A DNA stretch of 64,000 nt from Channa striata (lineage: Eukaryota; Chordata; Actinopteri; Anabantiformes; Channidae), in the NCBI GenBank assembly GCA_033026295.1, contig CM065187.1:372001-436000 (forward strand), in the 5' to 3' direction. Shown here in pieces: positions 11,551 through 21,785 of this stretch (its first letter is position 1; the number at the start of each line of letters is the position of its first letter). The translations under genes were made by a program, and so were the position numbers. Under the pieces are notes generated by a model. The model was not told where the DNA came from. It ran no database searches and saw only the letters and a program-made list of their open reading frames with translations.

Positions 11551-12030
11551 CAGCTAACCTCATGTCCTCTGTTAGAACGTCCATATATCTCCTCTCCTCG
11601 TCCATATATCTCGCCCTCCTGCCTGGCAGCTTCCATCTCGGCCTCTTGTCTCTTTCTCACTGCTACTGTCTCTAACCTATAGAGCAGAGTTGGTCTCACC
11701 ACTGTCCTGTACACCTTTCCTTTGAGTCTTGCTGACACTCTTCTGTCACACAACACTCCTGACACTTTCCTCCACCCACTCCAACCCGCCTGCACTCGCC
11801 TCTTCACCTCCCACACTCCACATCACACTGAACTGTTGACCCCAAGTTAAACTCCTGCACCTTCTTCACCTCAGCCCCTGTCCTCCTACCTTGCTCCTAT
11901 AATGTATTCTGTCTTACTACGACTGACTTTCATACCTCTTCTTTCCAGAGCAAACCTCCACCTTTCCAGCCTTTCCTCCACCTGCTCTCTACTCTCACTG
12001 CAAATCACAATGTCATCTGTCAAACATAAT
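11440..12030 (-). mobile_element. RTE-like LINE fragment (reverse transcriptase end)
   Basis: The minus-strand frames show the end of a non-LTR reverse transcriptase: TDDIVICSESREQVEERLER and MKVSRSKTEY (about 12024-11890), then, after a short gap, CDRRVSARLKGKVYRTVVRP and the C-terminal GHEVSWCQRGRCPG region (11816-11376). The 5' part is missing, as usual for LINE copies. It lies within the Polinton, abutting the end of the structural gene at about 12035, so it inserted after the Polinton. Confidence 0.75.
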
Positions 12031-12034
12031 TGCC

Positions 12035-12703
12035 TAAAGAGTAAAAATAGTTTTGCCGTATCTGAAGTTGATGGGTTTATTTTGATCCGTTTTAATTTCA
12101 ACGGAGCAAAGGTAAATAATTCGCCTCGTTATAATGTCGCCCACGCAGGAGCGCCTGATGATGTCCAACAATATCAGAATAACAATATAGATGGTAAAAC
12201 CCGGCTTTTAAATCTGCTGGGCAGGGTGACCGCGCTGGGTCAGGCCCGGCCGTGCACCACTCGTCACACTCTACACCCAAAATGTCATTTAAAGGCTTTG
12301 AGAAATTTAAATTGTAACTTCCTCCCCCAGTCCATATGAAAACATGTCTATAGGAATCATAGTCCAGGAGGACGTCTATCCTCATCATGTTAAAAAAAGA
12401 GTTCAGCCGGTTTACGACATCGTCAGCGGGCGCATAATCACAGTCTCCTAAAACCGTATGGTGTACCATTTAATTATTCATATCTCTCTGTATCAATCCA
12501 ACTAAACCGGCTCTCTCTTTGAAGACACTCTAACCCACGTGTGAGGATATGACAAATCAGCCAAAGAAACCTCCCAATCCCCTTAAAGTCTATATGCTGC
12601 GCTAAATCTATACGAAATACAGAGGCCGTGTTATCCTTAAACCTTTGTAGGCTGGAGTTGGACGGGAGCGTTATGTAGAAACCAGATTGAGACATGTTGT
12701 ACA
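12035..12703 (-). pseudogene. Polinton conserved structural protein (penton/minor capsid candidate)
   Basis: The start (about 12695) reads SQSGFYITLPSNSSLQRF and IDLAQHIDF, a pattern I know from a conserved Polinton protein found in fish and invertebrates. After a frame change near 12590 the family's SYPHTW motif follows. Then comes 12469-12098 with SYNLNFSKPLNDILG and ADLKAGFYHLYCYSDIV. The C-terminal end is near 12035, next to a LINE insertion. At least two frame breaks. Assignment as minor capsid or penton is inference from gene order next to the capsid gene. Confidence 0.5.
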
Positions 12704-12744
12704 AATGAGGTTGTAGAGAAGCGCTCTGCGGGTTTTTATACGTT

Positions 12745-13873
12745 TACAATAGCTGATGCTTTCACATAACTGTTCAATTTTTCAGGTCAATTTCTCCATT
12801 TAATCAGGAAATGTTCCACACCGTCTATCTTCTTCCGGCTCAAAATCTTCTCCACCCGGAAGGTTTTCTCTTTAGTCAGTATTATTTTCTGCAATTCTGC
12901 TTCACAGAACGAACCTTCGAGCTCTTCCCCGTCATAATCTCGGAGTTTCTACACCACAGAGATCCTAGGAATACACTCGCTTATTATGAAAATTTCATCC
13001 GTAAACCCTTGTGTATAACTCCTCTTAAATACCCCTCTCAATTTTGAAATCCTCACAAGATCACCGACTTTAAAGTTCATCTTTAACTTGTTTTTATACC
13101 TTAGAGGGAAAGACCCGTACAAATTCTGAAATACATCTGAAAATGTTTCATTCGTAACTTCGGCCAGAGTCATTTTAATACTTGAATGATAACTATGGTT
13201 ATAGCCCCAGACAATACTTTGCAGCACGTCTAAATATTTGAGAGCATTTTTACCCGTAAAGTACCGATACAATTTATATTTTAAGGTTTTATTATATCGC
13301 TCAATGACAGACGCTTTAACCTCGCTGGATGTGCTAAAATGCTGTATGTTATGTTTTTTTCCTCAGAGCCTGGAATAGCTTGTTGTAAAACTCGTTTCCT
13401 AAATTCGTCTGAATAGACTGAGGAATACCGCTTTCGCCCAGAATTGAGGTAAACGCCGCGGTCACCTCTCTGGCTGATTTATTTTTGATGGGTCTTACAT
13501 AAGCTTTTTTTGAGAAAACATCGATCACGGTCAACAGAAATTTGTACCCGTCATTATGAGGCGCTAAGGCCTGCATGTCACAAAGGTCGGCCTGAAACTG
13601 CTTCAAAGGCCTCGAGACGAACACCCGATTTCGAGGAAAGCTTGTCCTTATAGGTGTATGTAGAGTGTATGCATCCTGTTTTGCTAAAAAATGTTTAATT
13701 TGATCGACCTGTATTTTTTTGCCTGTTTCCTTCTCTACGGCTCTGTGTAACGCCGTGACACCACCAAAGCTACCGGGATGAGCCGGATCATAATACATTT
13801 TTTTCATTACTGTTTCAATTTTAGGAGCCATCTCTAACCTTCTGTGCTGCAGATTGCATATGTCACACATCAT
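12745..13873 (-). pseudogene. Polinton integrase with chromodomain (broken)
   Basis: Retroviral-type DDE integrase that would insert the element. The start at 13873 (MMCDICNLQHRR) leads through RPLKQFQADLCDM (first catalytic Asp) and LLTVIDVFSKKAYVRPIKNK to IQTNLGNEFYNKLF. In the last motif the family's second Asp is Asn. A frameshift at an 8-T run near 13355 separates this from the part with the catalytic-Glu motif KASVIERYN (about 13318) and the SH3-like end GDLVRISKLRGVFKRSY (about 13060). Beyond a stop near 12948, a chromodomain-like stretch (TFRVEKILSR... FLIKWRN) runs to about 12745 with a further stop. Inactive by several independent lesions. Confidence 0.8.
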
Positions 13874-14143
13874 ACCTCTCGTACATATTTATCTTTCTGG
13901 AGAAGGCGTGCACGATTACAAATGAGAAAAAACATCATAAAAGTAGATCATTTTAATTCTGATTACATTCTGTACAGCAATAGGTATTAATTGTAATGAA
14001 AAACATTCAGATACTTAAACGCATTTAAAAACAGGGGGGTTAATAAAGGAGTAATAAGAAAAAGAATACACAAAAATGTTCAACTAACTACATATACATA
14101 TCGTTAAGCAGGAGTAATAAGACTTGGTTACATGCAGCATCAC

Positions 14144-14345
14144 TCACTTCCCCTTCCAAAAGTCCACAGCCTCTTGGATATTTTCTAATTTTTCTTGTAT
14201 TTCACCCAGAACATCGAGTACATTTTCAGATTGTTTCAAGTCTTCCAGAATGTTTTCTCCGGCCTTTCTAACCTCCAACTCCGATTTCACAATGTTGTAT
14301 TTCTTCAACAGTAGAAACGGCTTGATAACACACGCTTCTTAAGCT
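14144..14345 (-). CDS. Small helical ORF, unknown (Polinton accessory?)
   Basis: The minus frame from about 14345 to a TGA at 14144 is open. It reads as an amphipathic helix rich in Glu/Leu/Asn (for example GENILEDLKQSENVLDVLGE) and ends EAVDFWKGK. No in-frame Met is seen at its start, so it may be the 3' part of the broken frame at 14528-14345. Not recognised. Possibly coiled-coil. Confidence 0.3.
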
Positions 14346-14839
14346 CATCATAATGGATTTCCATGAAAAAATCAGGGAGGCTGAAAAGACAGGTGTGTTG
14401 CTGACTGGGATGAGAAATCTGGGACCTGTTGCATAAAACTCATTCAAATCACGTATCGCTACGCACAGCACATGCGACAAAAGAGCGTCTCCAGGAATAC
14501 CTGCAGCGCTGCTCCGTCTGGCTCGCATCCAACCGCCGAGTCAACCTCACACTCGGCCTCGACTCCGTCGCTGACAGGGGTCTGTGAAACCGGTTGGACA
14601 GCACCATTAGGCGCCGCTCGGCCATCTTCACAGCTGCTAATCTTGCATTCCTCCCGCCTGTGGCGGCGACCATCTGCCCCCCCCCGCCGTGGTTTGGTTT
14701 TGGAGTGGAGGCAGTCGCATTCCAGTTTCTCATGGGTGTCGTTCCTCCTACGCCAGCCAGAGTTACCGTCTGAAACGTAGCACTTTACTGCTACGGGGGT
14801 GTCACAAACTGGGGAGTTAGCCGGTGTCATCATCATCAC
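14268..14839 (-). CDS. Unrecognised ORF pair beyond the integrase
   Basis: Two overlapping minus frames: 14839-14459 (126 codons, MMMMTPANSPVCDTPVAV, several Cys and a basic Arg/Lys-rich middle) and 14528-14268 (86 codons, IPGDALLSHVLCVAIRDLNEF). They may be one gene broken by a frameshift near 14500. No known domain. The position, between integrase and candidate right terminus, is where Polintons carry accessory genes. A + strand frame (14472-14780) mirrors it and is judged a shadow. Confidence 0.3.
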
Positions 14840-14964
14840 GAGCCAGATAGAGTATCAGTCAGTCAGTCAGAGAGAGCTGCTTACTATGGGCGTTATACCG
14901 GACTGGTCGATTCCAGCCTTTATCTGTCCAGGTTACATGCTGAGGGCCTGGTGGGAGGGTTTGG

Positions 14965-15523
14965 TCACACAAACAGGGGTCTTCTCAATACAACCAACTC
15001 TTGCCATTCACGGCTGGACTTGAATAGATGAGTTATTTCATCAACCCATTTGTTGAACATTTCCAACCAGGATGCAACTGTCACGTTGAGAGTGCATTGA
15101 AAAACTCGGCATTCCGTGTTGAAACGACTCTTCTGCTTCGATCGAGGAGACTGGACATTTATTTTGTAAAACCAGCGACCTGAGGGGCTGGTCTGAGTCT
15201 CCCAAACATCTTTCAACAGAGTTGTTTTTCTCCTCAAATGTCTCTGTTACGTCCACATTCACTTCAGTACCTAGATGCATGTGAACCTGATTCTTGTCAT
15301 CTTCGTCTTCCTCACAACAATCTTTAAGGTATTCTGCAATTATGCATCTCATCACACCCCAGTCACTGACTGTAACCGGGTCGGAGAAAAACTCTGTCCC
15401 TCCTGCAGCTGGTACAACATCAGCTCCCCCGTGGTATACTGGAAGACGCAACCGACACAGCCCGTTTCCAACTTCAGTTCTCCGCATTAAGAGGATGCTG
15501 CTGGTGGTCTTTGTACATGACAT
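14965..15523 (-). pseudogene. Unrecognised acidic ORF near right Polinton end
   Basis: The frame 15523-15041 (160 codons) begins MSCTKTTSSILLMRRTEVG and includes an acidic DCCEEDEDDKNQVH stretch. A second minus frame, 15237-14965, carries NVTVASWLEMFNKWVDEITH, which looks more protein-like than the first frame over the same bases. This suggests one gene with a frameshift around 15170-15240. Family not recognised; it could be Polinton cargo or an exon of an unrelated gene. Confidence 0.3.
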
Positions 15524-15585
15524 GATTCCACACCACTAATTATGTTGCTCATTTGTTGCTTGTTTTGCTGTTTAATTATCTTCAT

Positions 15586-15588
<3 letters not shown>

Positions 15589-15617
<29 letters not shown>
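15589..15617 (+). repeat. (CA)n microsatellite
   Basis: An uninterrupted CA run of about 29 bases just inside the candidate right end of the Polinton. Confidence 0.9.
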
Positions 15618-15620
<3 letters not shown>

Positions 15621-15661
15621 TTTTATCTTCTTAATTACAAATATATGTACTTCTTCACATG

Positions 15662-15679
15662 ACCTTTTGTAACCTCACA
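15662..15679 (-). repeat. Candidate right terminal inverted repeat remnant
   Basis: Exact reverse complement of the 18 bases at 5245-5262. The flanks of the two sites do not align further. Confidence 0.4.
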
Positions 15680-17753
15680 AGACCCCCTCCCCGCCCTTCT
15701 TGACCATTTACATACATACATGACACTGACATACACATCTTCACGGGCTGCAGCAAAAAGATGGGACTTTTCTCCACCTCCACCACCTTCACAGACATCT
15801 ATGCTCCCAGGTAAGAAAGGGCCTGACCCCTCTATCAGCCCCAGTTCTGCAGACTCCCCTGTCAGAGGAAAATCAGCCTGAGAGCTTTAGTCTGCTCATG
15901 TAAACCATCCGCTTTCGTTGTTTCCCACAGACAGACCCCCATGCTGATAATCAAATAATCAGCTGAGTCTCAGCCGAGTTTCTGTACAAATATTCTCTGG
16001 TAATATTTGTATTATTCTGTACAGTGTTCTACATTTTGTGTTGTTTGCAACAGTATCTATAACAGGAAATAAAAGCTGAAATTCTAAACTTTTACACGTT
16101 TACAACCCCAGTTCCAAAAAAGTTGAGATGATGTGTAAAACACAAATACAAAGAGAAATAAGTGAAAACTCTCTTTTCTGCTGCTTCTTGTACTTACAAG
16201 GAATGAAACAGAAACTCTTCTTTGATAGCACTTTGCTTGGATGTTTTTCTCTGTGACTCCGTGATTTTGTTCTGTCTTGTACATCACTTGTTAGTTGTTT
16301 TGGATAAAAGCGTATGACAAATGACTAACTGTAAAAATGAAGGGTATTTATGAATTAATTTATGAGAGGGGGATGCAAACTTTACACTAAACCTAACATA
16401 ATAGTGTTGCACAATAAGCTACTTCATTTTTATCATATAACTGATTAAGACAATAGTGAAGGCGAATGATCTTCCAGTTACTAAAAGCCATACTTTTTTA
16501 GTATGTAAGTTATTTTACCTTTATGTTCCTGCGTAGACTCAGCAGACCACGACTTCCTCAATTCTCCATCCAGGATCTCACATTAACTCTGTCCTTTGGT
16601 CATTTCTAGTCTTGCAGGATTTGGTTACTTGCAGTTGATTGTTGAGGAGCCAAATGCAGGTTTAGTACTCGCATCACTACTCAGTATCAGCAATTAGTCA
16701 AATGTCAGTGCTTGTACTTGTACTCAATCTGGAAAAGTGATATCAGGACGTCCTGACCAGGTTGGTTCTCTGGAGCTTGAGACTTCTCAACTGGACTTAT
16801 TTCTTCTTCATTGGAATTCTTTCATTATTCACCCAAGTAGCTTCTTCATTCTGAGGAAAAATTCACTAGAGGACAGAGTTAGATCCACTATGGTCGACCT
16901 TTGTTTTCCACCTGGCCTGAAGAGACTTGTTCTGCTTGATGTAATGATCAGAGAAACATCTGTGATGGACCTGATACTGATCTGTTCAAGGCTTCAGAGA
17001 CAAGCAGAGCTCCATGTTCAAATTAAAATTTCATGGACAGATCAGTCCAATCCTTGCTCGAATTTGAAATCTTACTGATACAGTCCAGCTTAATTTACCG
17101 GTTCCTAAGACATTTAGGACACTGTGTTCTGATCTGAACATCCTATTGCCAATTAACAGAAATTGAGGCTTTTTTGAAAATAAGGCAAAATACACTTTTT
17201 TGTATCATTTTTGTTCTGTAAAATTTGAGAAAATAAAGCAAAATCTGTTTCTCGGGCCAAAGCAACAAACTTCCAATGTCATTTTTTGTCTGATTGAAGC
17301 TTTGCAGGTCTCTGTTACAATTTGTTGGTGAAGTTATTCTAAGTTCTCTACTGGTTGTGGATTATTAGTCATGTATTTATCTGATGTTGTATAATGACAT
17401 GATCCGGTCTATTTGCCCTAGTGCCACTGAAAAGTTCCTTGAAATCAATTGAACAAACTTATATAAGTTTGAGTACAGCTGAGACCCAGATATGTTATAA
17501 AAATACATTAAAGAATCTGTCAAAAGCTGCATATTATATATTGGTCTGGTGTATACAATATATTTAAAATGTAATGAGGTGAAAACAATTGGCCTTCATG
17601 CATATCTGTTTATTGATTTATGATAATCAGCGATTTATTCATTAGAAGGAGAAATCTCAAAGTGAATTAAATGAAATAATTAGATGAAAGTGAGCGAAAA
17701 ATCGAAACATGACATCCTGGGGGAAGTGACATCATCAGGGTGGAGTTGGCGTC
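15680..17753. other. Intergenic, mostly unrecognised
   Basis: No gene seen between the Polinton and the end of lectin copy 2. It contains a SINE-like copy at 16188-16331. Just before that, about 16100-16140, is the phrase acaaccccagttccaaaaaag, typical of a common fish DNA-transposon-derived repeat. Frames here do not exceed about 113 codons and show no domains. Confidence 0.4.
16188..16331 (+). mobile_element. SINE-like repeat with L2-type tail
   Basis: About 140 bp ending in ttggataaaagcgtatgacaaatgact, the tail shared by many fish SINEs and L2 LINEs. The whole unit (from acagaaactcttctttgatagcac) recurs at 55030-55150, so it is a dispersed family. Confidence 0.6.
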
Positions 17754-19657
17754 CTAGTGGTTGTTGCATCTTTTGGCACAAACAAAGGGCATCCTCCAGT
17801 TACAGCTTACATCATTGACATAATCTTGTCCTGTCGACAGAGGACACAAAGACACAGTAAAACCTGGTCAGAGTGTTTGTCTTTCTCTCACTGGTGTGAA
17901 GCCACGTGTCATTATCAGTAAGAAAAAAAAACATTTTCCTGTCATGAGATCTGAGAACTGATGTCTGTGGAGCACAGCAGACAAATTCAATGAAATGCTT
18001 TAATATTTGATTTTTGAGTTAAATACAGATGAATTTTGGATTTTGTATGTTACCCAACACTTTGTCTTTAGCCTAATGAAACATATTATATATATTTCTC
18101 AGTTGTTTCTCAATAAAAAATAGAAAAAACCACAAAACGTATTCCTTCACACCTCTGAGGTTTATCTGCATGCAGTTTTCATCTCCAAAGAAGTTGTTGG
18201 GCTCTCCTGGGCCCCACTTATTAAAGGCAAACTTTGCACCAGAACTCCACAGCCACACGCCCCTCTGAAAGAGAATGTTTGCAGAACTTTTCTAAATTAT
18301 TCTTCCTTCCACAAACCTCATGAAGACACTAAAACCAACAAGAATTTGTTCCTGCTAACACTTGTTGTCTATCAGTCTGCATTAGTTTGTTAGACTTTCG
18401 TTGTCCAAAAACCAATAAAACACATCGGTCAAACATACTGAGTCAATGAGTGACAGGTTTCTCTCTCATGGAAACTACACTGTTGCTGAGTCCAGTCTTC
18501 CAGTCCTGAGATCTGCTCTGCTTCCTCATATTTGTGCGTTTCTTCTCTGCTTTGTTCAGGTCTCTTACCAAAGACATAAAGCTATAGATGGACTAACGGA
18601 GTCTAGTCAACTAATCAAGGTAAGAACCAAACAGGAATATGAACAGATGTTCAGCAGTCCAATAAAATCTGTCACAGCAGATCTTTTTTTACCTTGGATG
18701 CATCAGTGCCTCCAACCCAAGTGTCTGTGTTTGTGCCTGTTGCTCTGACGATGATCTGTCTGATGAAGTTGTAGATGTCAGGAGTCAGGAGTGGGGCCAG
18801 ATTCGCATCAAGATTGGTGCAGAAACGCTGAGATGAAGATAAAAATATGTTTTTGAGATTGAGATATGAGATTAATGAGTTGAATAAGGTCACAGAGTAA
18901 AAATGTGGAAGACAAAGAAGAGAAAAAGTGACAAAAACTGTTGATCAGATCACTTGAGACTCAGAGCTCCTGTCTAAAAACTGAAAGTTACTTGTACTCT
19001 GATGCAGGTCCAGCTGTTGGGAACGTACCTCAGCATCGGACCATTCCATCGGAGTGTTGTAGAACCGGTAAAGTTTATCACCAAACTTGGTCCAACCTGG
19101 AGGACAGATATCAGTCTGTGAGTTCAAAAGAATCCTACTTTCCAAAAGCCCTGAGAGAACTTCAGAGCTCCAATATCCAAAACCTACACATCCCACTTCA
19201 TAGACTAACACACTGAGCATTCACCACCAGAAATTACAATGAGAGTGAGTCATTTAGCAGATGTTTTTGTCCAGAGTGACTTACAACTAAGCAGCAGACA
19301 AGCCACTAGGGACAACCTGGAGTCCAACCAAGGACCTCGTGGTTTGTGGACAACTGCTCTACCAACTGAACTGCAGCCACCCAACAAAAATATAAATGTG
19401 AATGTAGGAGGCACCAACCTTTATCCTTGTCACAATCAGCCTGTGGAGGGAACCAACACAACATCAGACATGAAAGCGGTCTGGCTATCACCCTTCAACC
19501 TCCACAGTTCTTTACTTCAGAAGCAGTTTGATTAGTTGCTGTAATAGACGAAGAAAATGAAAATGTTCCTCTGTTAAAAACAATCACTTACACTTGCTCC
19601 AAACCACAGTCCACTGGTCACACAGAGGACCATGACGAAATGAAGACTTGATGCCAT
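17754..19657 (-). CDS. C-type lectin, copy 2 (secreted, EPN motif)
   Basis: Paralogue of copy 1 with the same five-exon plan: 19657-19592 (signal peptide MASSLHFVMVLCVTSG), 19115-19029, 18827-18693, 18264-18153 and 17830-17754, in frame, 158 aa plus stop. It keeps CPPGWTKF, WVGG, WGPGEPNN and FVCAK, so it should be a secreted calcium-dependent lectin. Exons 19115-19029 and 18827-18693, with their introns, are nearly identical to copy 1. The last exon is more diverged (CNWRMPFVC against CKQRKPFVC), and the sugar-site exon reads NNFFGDENC against NNLGRREDC. A tRNA-type SINE sits in the first coding intron. The presumed first exon and promoter are at 20433-20515. Confidence 0.85.
19248..19385 (-). 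mobile_element. tRNA-derived SINE in lectin intron
   Basis: On the minus strand a tRNA-like head shows a box A-like cagttggtagagcag and a box B-like ggtccttggttggactcc. It is followed by the L2-type tail ending ...acatctgctaaatgactc. The insertion is absent from the matching intron of copy 1. Confidence 0.75.
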
Positions 19658-20432
19658 CTGTGGAAAGGAAACTGTTTAGATGGATGCAGCTGTCTTACGT
19701 GTGCAGCAAGACACAGTTCAGTCTAATGCATTTAAAATCATGATGGCAAATATCTTGCAGGTAGAAAAATTCTGATCCTCACTGAAAATAACAATTTATA
19801 AACAATAAACTTTTGGTTGGCTGCACAAAAGACATGGATGTTTCCTGAGACAGATCCTTCCAGACCAGGCAGTGGTGAGGCGCCTTGGGAAGCGTCATCA
19901 TCTCATCCTGCTGCGCTGCCTAGTCTGCCATGTTTTCTGGAGCTGCTGACTGCATCGAGCCTAACATTCAGCCCTTTCTAAAGGTTTAAGATCTCAACCC
20001 TCCTGGGTTCATGATCTGAATGTTACATAACAGACAGATAGTTATTAATAATGTGTCACTTTTTTATTGGTTATTACTGGTTAGGTAAAGTCTTTCGAGA
20101 GGTTATGACATACTTCTTTAAAATGCCTTTGTATTATTATGTAAAAAATCTGCAAATGCTTTGTAGTTCAGTAATAAGCTGTTATAAAAACAACCATATG
20201 ATGACCAGGTTTTCAGAAATCCCAATTGCCATGTTTATTTTCTAAATATCCTGAATTGTTTTCAGAAGGTCAAACTTTAACTGACTCAAAACAAAGAACT
20301 GAGAACTCCTACGTTAACATACGTTATTATATCGACTGAGTCTTCACCATTTGTATTTTGAGTCTGTGTATCTTTGCATATTCTGACCTTAACGTCTGAA
20401 GACATTTGATGCTTTTAACGAAATAGTCTCAC

Positions 20433-20515
20433 CTGTGTTGTGATGTCAGGAAGCTCTGTGATGCTGAGAAGGCAGAAAGAGTGGAGAGGAGTCGGTGTTC
20501 CGAGGTTTATATCAG
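20433..20515 (-). promoter_or_regulatory. Promoter and non-coding exon 1, probably lectin copy 2
   Basis: Minus strand: TATA-like tgatataaacc (about 20504-20513), then about 70 bases ending at 20433 in a GT donor (aacacag/gtgaga). It resembles modules at 30011, 34019 and 61067. It is assigned to the lectin because it is the next such module upstream (about 0.8 kb) of the signal-peptide exon; transcript data would be needed to prove it. Confidence 0.45.
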
Positions 20516-20982
20516 CGGGAAGGACGGACTCCAGCGACCATCTCTCCTCCCTCTGTTCTCAAAACATGAAGTGGGTTAAGGGGAGGTTTCACCAACCAAT
20601 GATGGAGATTGTTTTATTTTAATTGTCAGTCTTACATCAAACCTTAGTTGTTGGGATATAAGGGACAATACATTTTTTACAATTTGCCCTGAATGATAAC
20701 CGAAGTTTCTGTATAGATTTTTCCAGAACTTCTCAAACCTGTGAATTTAATGGGGTCTGCAGACTGAACTGTTTAGAAATGACAATCACTGAAACCAGAT
20801 AAGTTTGCATCTTTTTTGGACTCAAACATCATGTAACTGGATACAAACTTTAACCTTAAACCTAGTACAGTAACAATCAAACACATTGTTTGCTCTTGTT
20901 TTTGTGGAAGAAATGGGCGACAAAAGAAAACCCAACTCATTTAAATAAATGAAAGTACAATGTATTTAAAATAATTGTTTTA

Positions 20983-21163
20983 AACTGTTTACAGGTTGTC
21001 TGTAATCAAGGAACAATTATGTTTATCCTAACTTCCCTGTATGAATAAGAGGTAAATGAAATCTCATAATTCCTGTTGAGCCACATGTTGAGTTTTGTTT
21101 GTGCCACTTTTCAAAACCACAAATTACAGAACAAGGTCAAACATGTGATGCCTTTTTAATTAA
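20983..21163 (+). repeat. Direct repeat unit, copy 1
   Basis: About 180 bp repeated at 21602-21785. The inner 121 bases (21035-21155 and 21657-21777) look identical by eye, and the outer parts are diverged. Confidence 0.8.
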
Positions 21164-21601
21164 AAAAGAAATCCTGAAAGTAGAAGGAAACTAAGAGCGG
21201 AGGTGTACTGGGCTGTAAAGCTATAAATGTTCTGTGCATTTAATATTATGTGAATAAAAAATAACAGTTTTACTGGGTTTTCAAAATAAGGGGTTATTAT
21301 GTTTTACATACGACTGTAGCACCAGTGACTTAATAGGGTTGTATAAACGACAAGAGCCCGGGTCACAGCAACCCACTAAAATGTCAATTTAAGAAATGTG
21401 CAGGTGCGATACAAGCCCAACACTTTGTGAATTCAATTTTTGATTGTAAAACAGGATAAATTCTGCATTCGAACCACCAAATAATATAACATCAGGTTTA
21501 ATGCTGGTGGTGTTTCATCATCTTCTTGTGACTTATCCGTGTTATTCTTTGTTTGCTCTTGTTTTTTCATTAAAATTAATTAAAGTAGATTAAGTCTAAT
21601 C

Positions 21602-21785
21602 TTAAACTGATTACAGGGTGTCTGCAATTAAGGAGCAATTATGTTCATCGAAACGCCCCTGTATGAATAAGAGGTAAATGAAATCTCATAATTCCTGTTG
21701 AGCCACATGTTGAGTTTTGTTTGTGCCACTTTTCAAAACCACAAATTACAGAACAAGGTCAAACATGTGATGCCTTTAATTGTTG
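21602..21785 (+). repeat. Direct repeat unit, copy 2
   Basis: Second copy of 20983-21163, spaced about 620 bases downstream in the same orientation. Confidence 0.8.

Larger units (their letters stand above)
5245..15679. mobile_element. Decayed Polinton/Maverick DNA transposon (adintovirus-like)
   Basis: One cluster carries the hallmark Polinton genes: family-B protein-primed DNA polymerase (+ strand) and, on the other strand, adenain-like cysteine protease, double-jelly-roll major capsid protein, a further conserved structural protein, and a retroviral-type integrase with chromodomain. The two gene blocks converge near 8.9 kb, and the integrase lies near one end, as in other Polintons. Every core gene carries frameshifts or stops, and no packaging ATPase was found, so the copy is dead. 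Bounds are set by an 18-bp inverted match (5245-5262 and 15662-15679). True ends could lie slightly outside; no target-site duplication could be fixed by eye. Confidence 0.85.

Noticed and set aside
14472..14780. 102-codon + strand ORF
   Set aside because: Low-complexity Ser/Pro/Arg translation opposite the minus-strand ORF at 14839-14459, which looks more protein-like.
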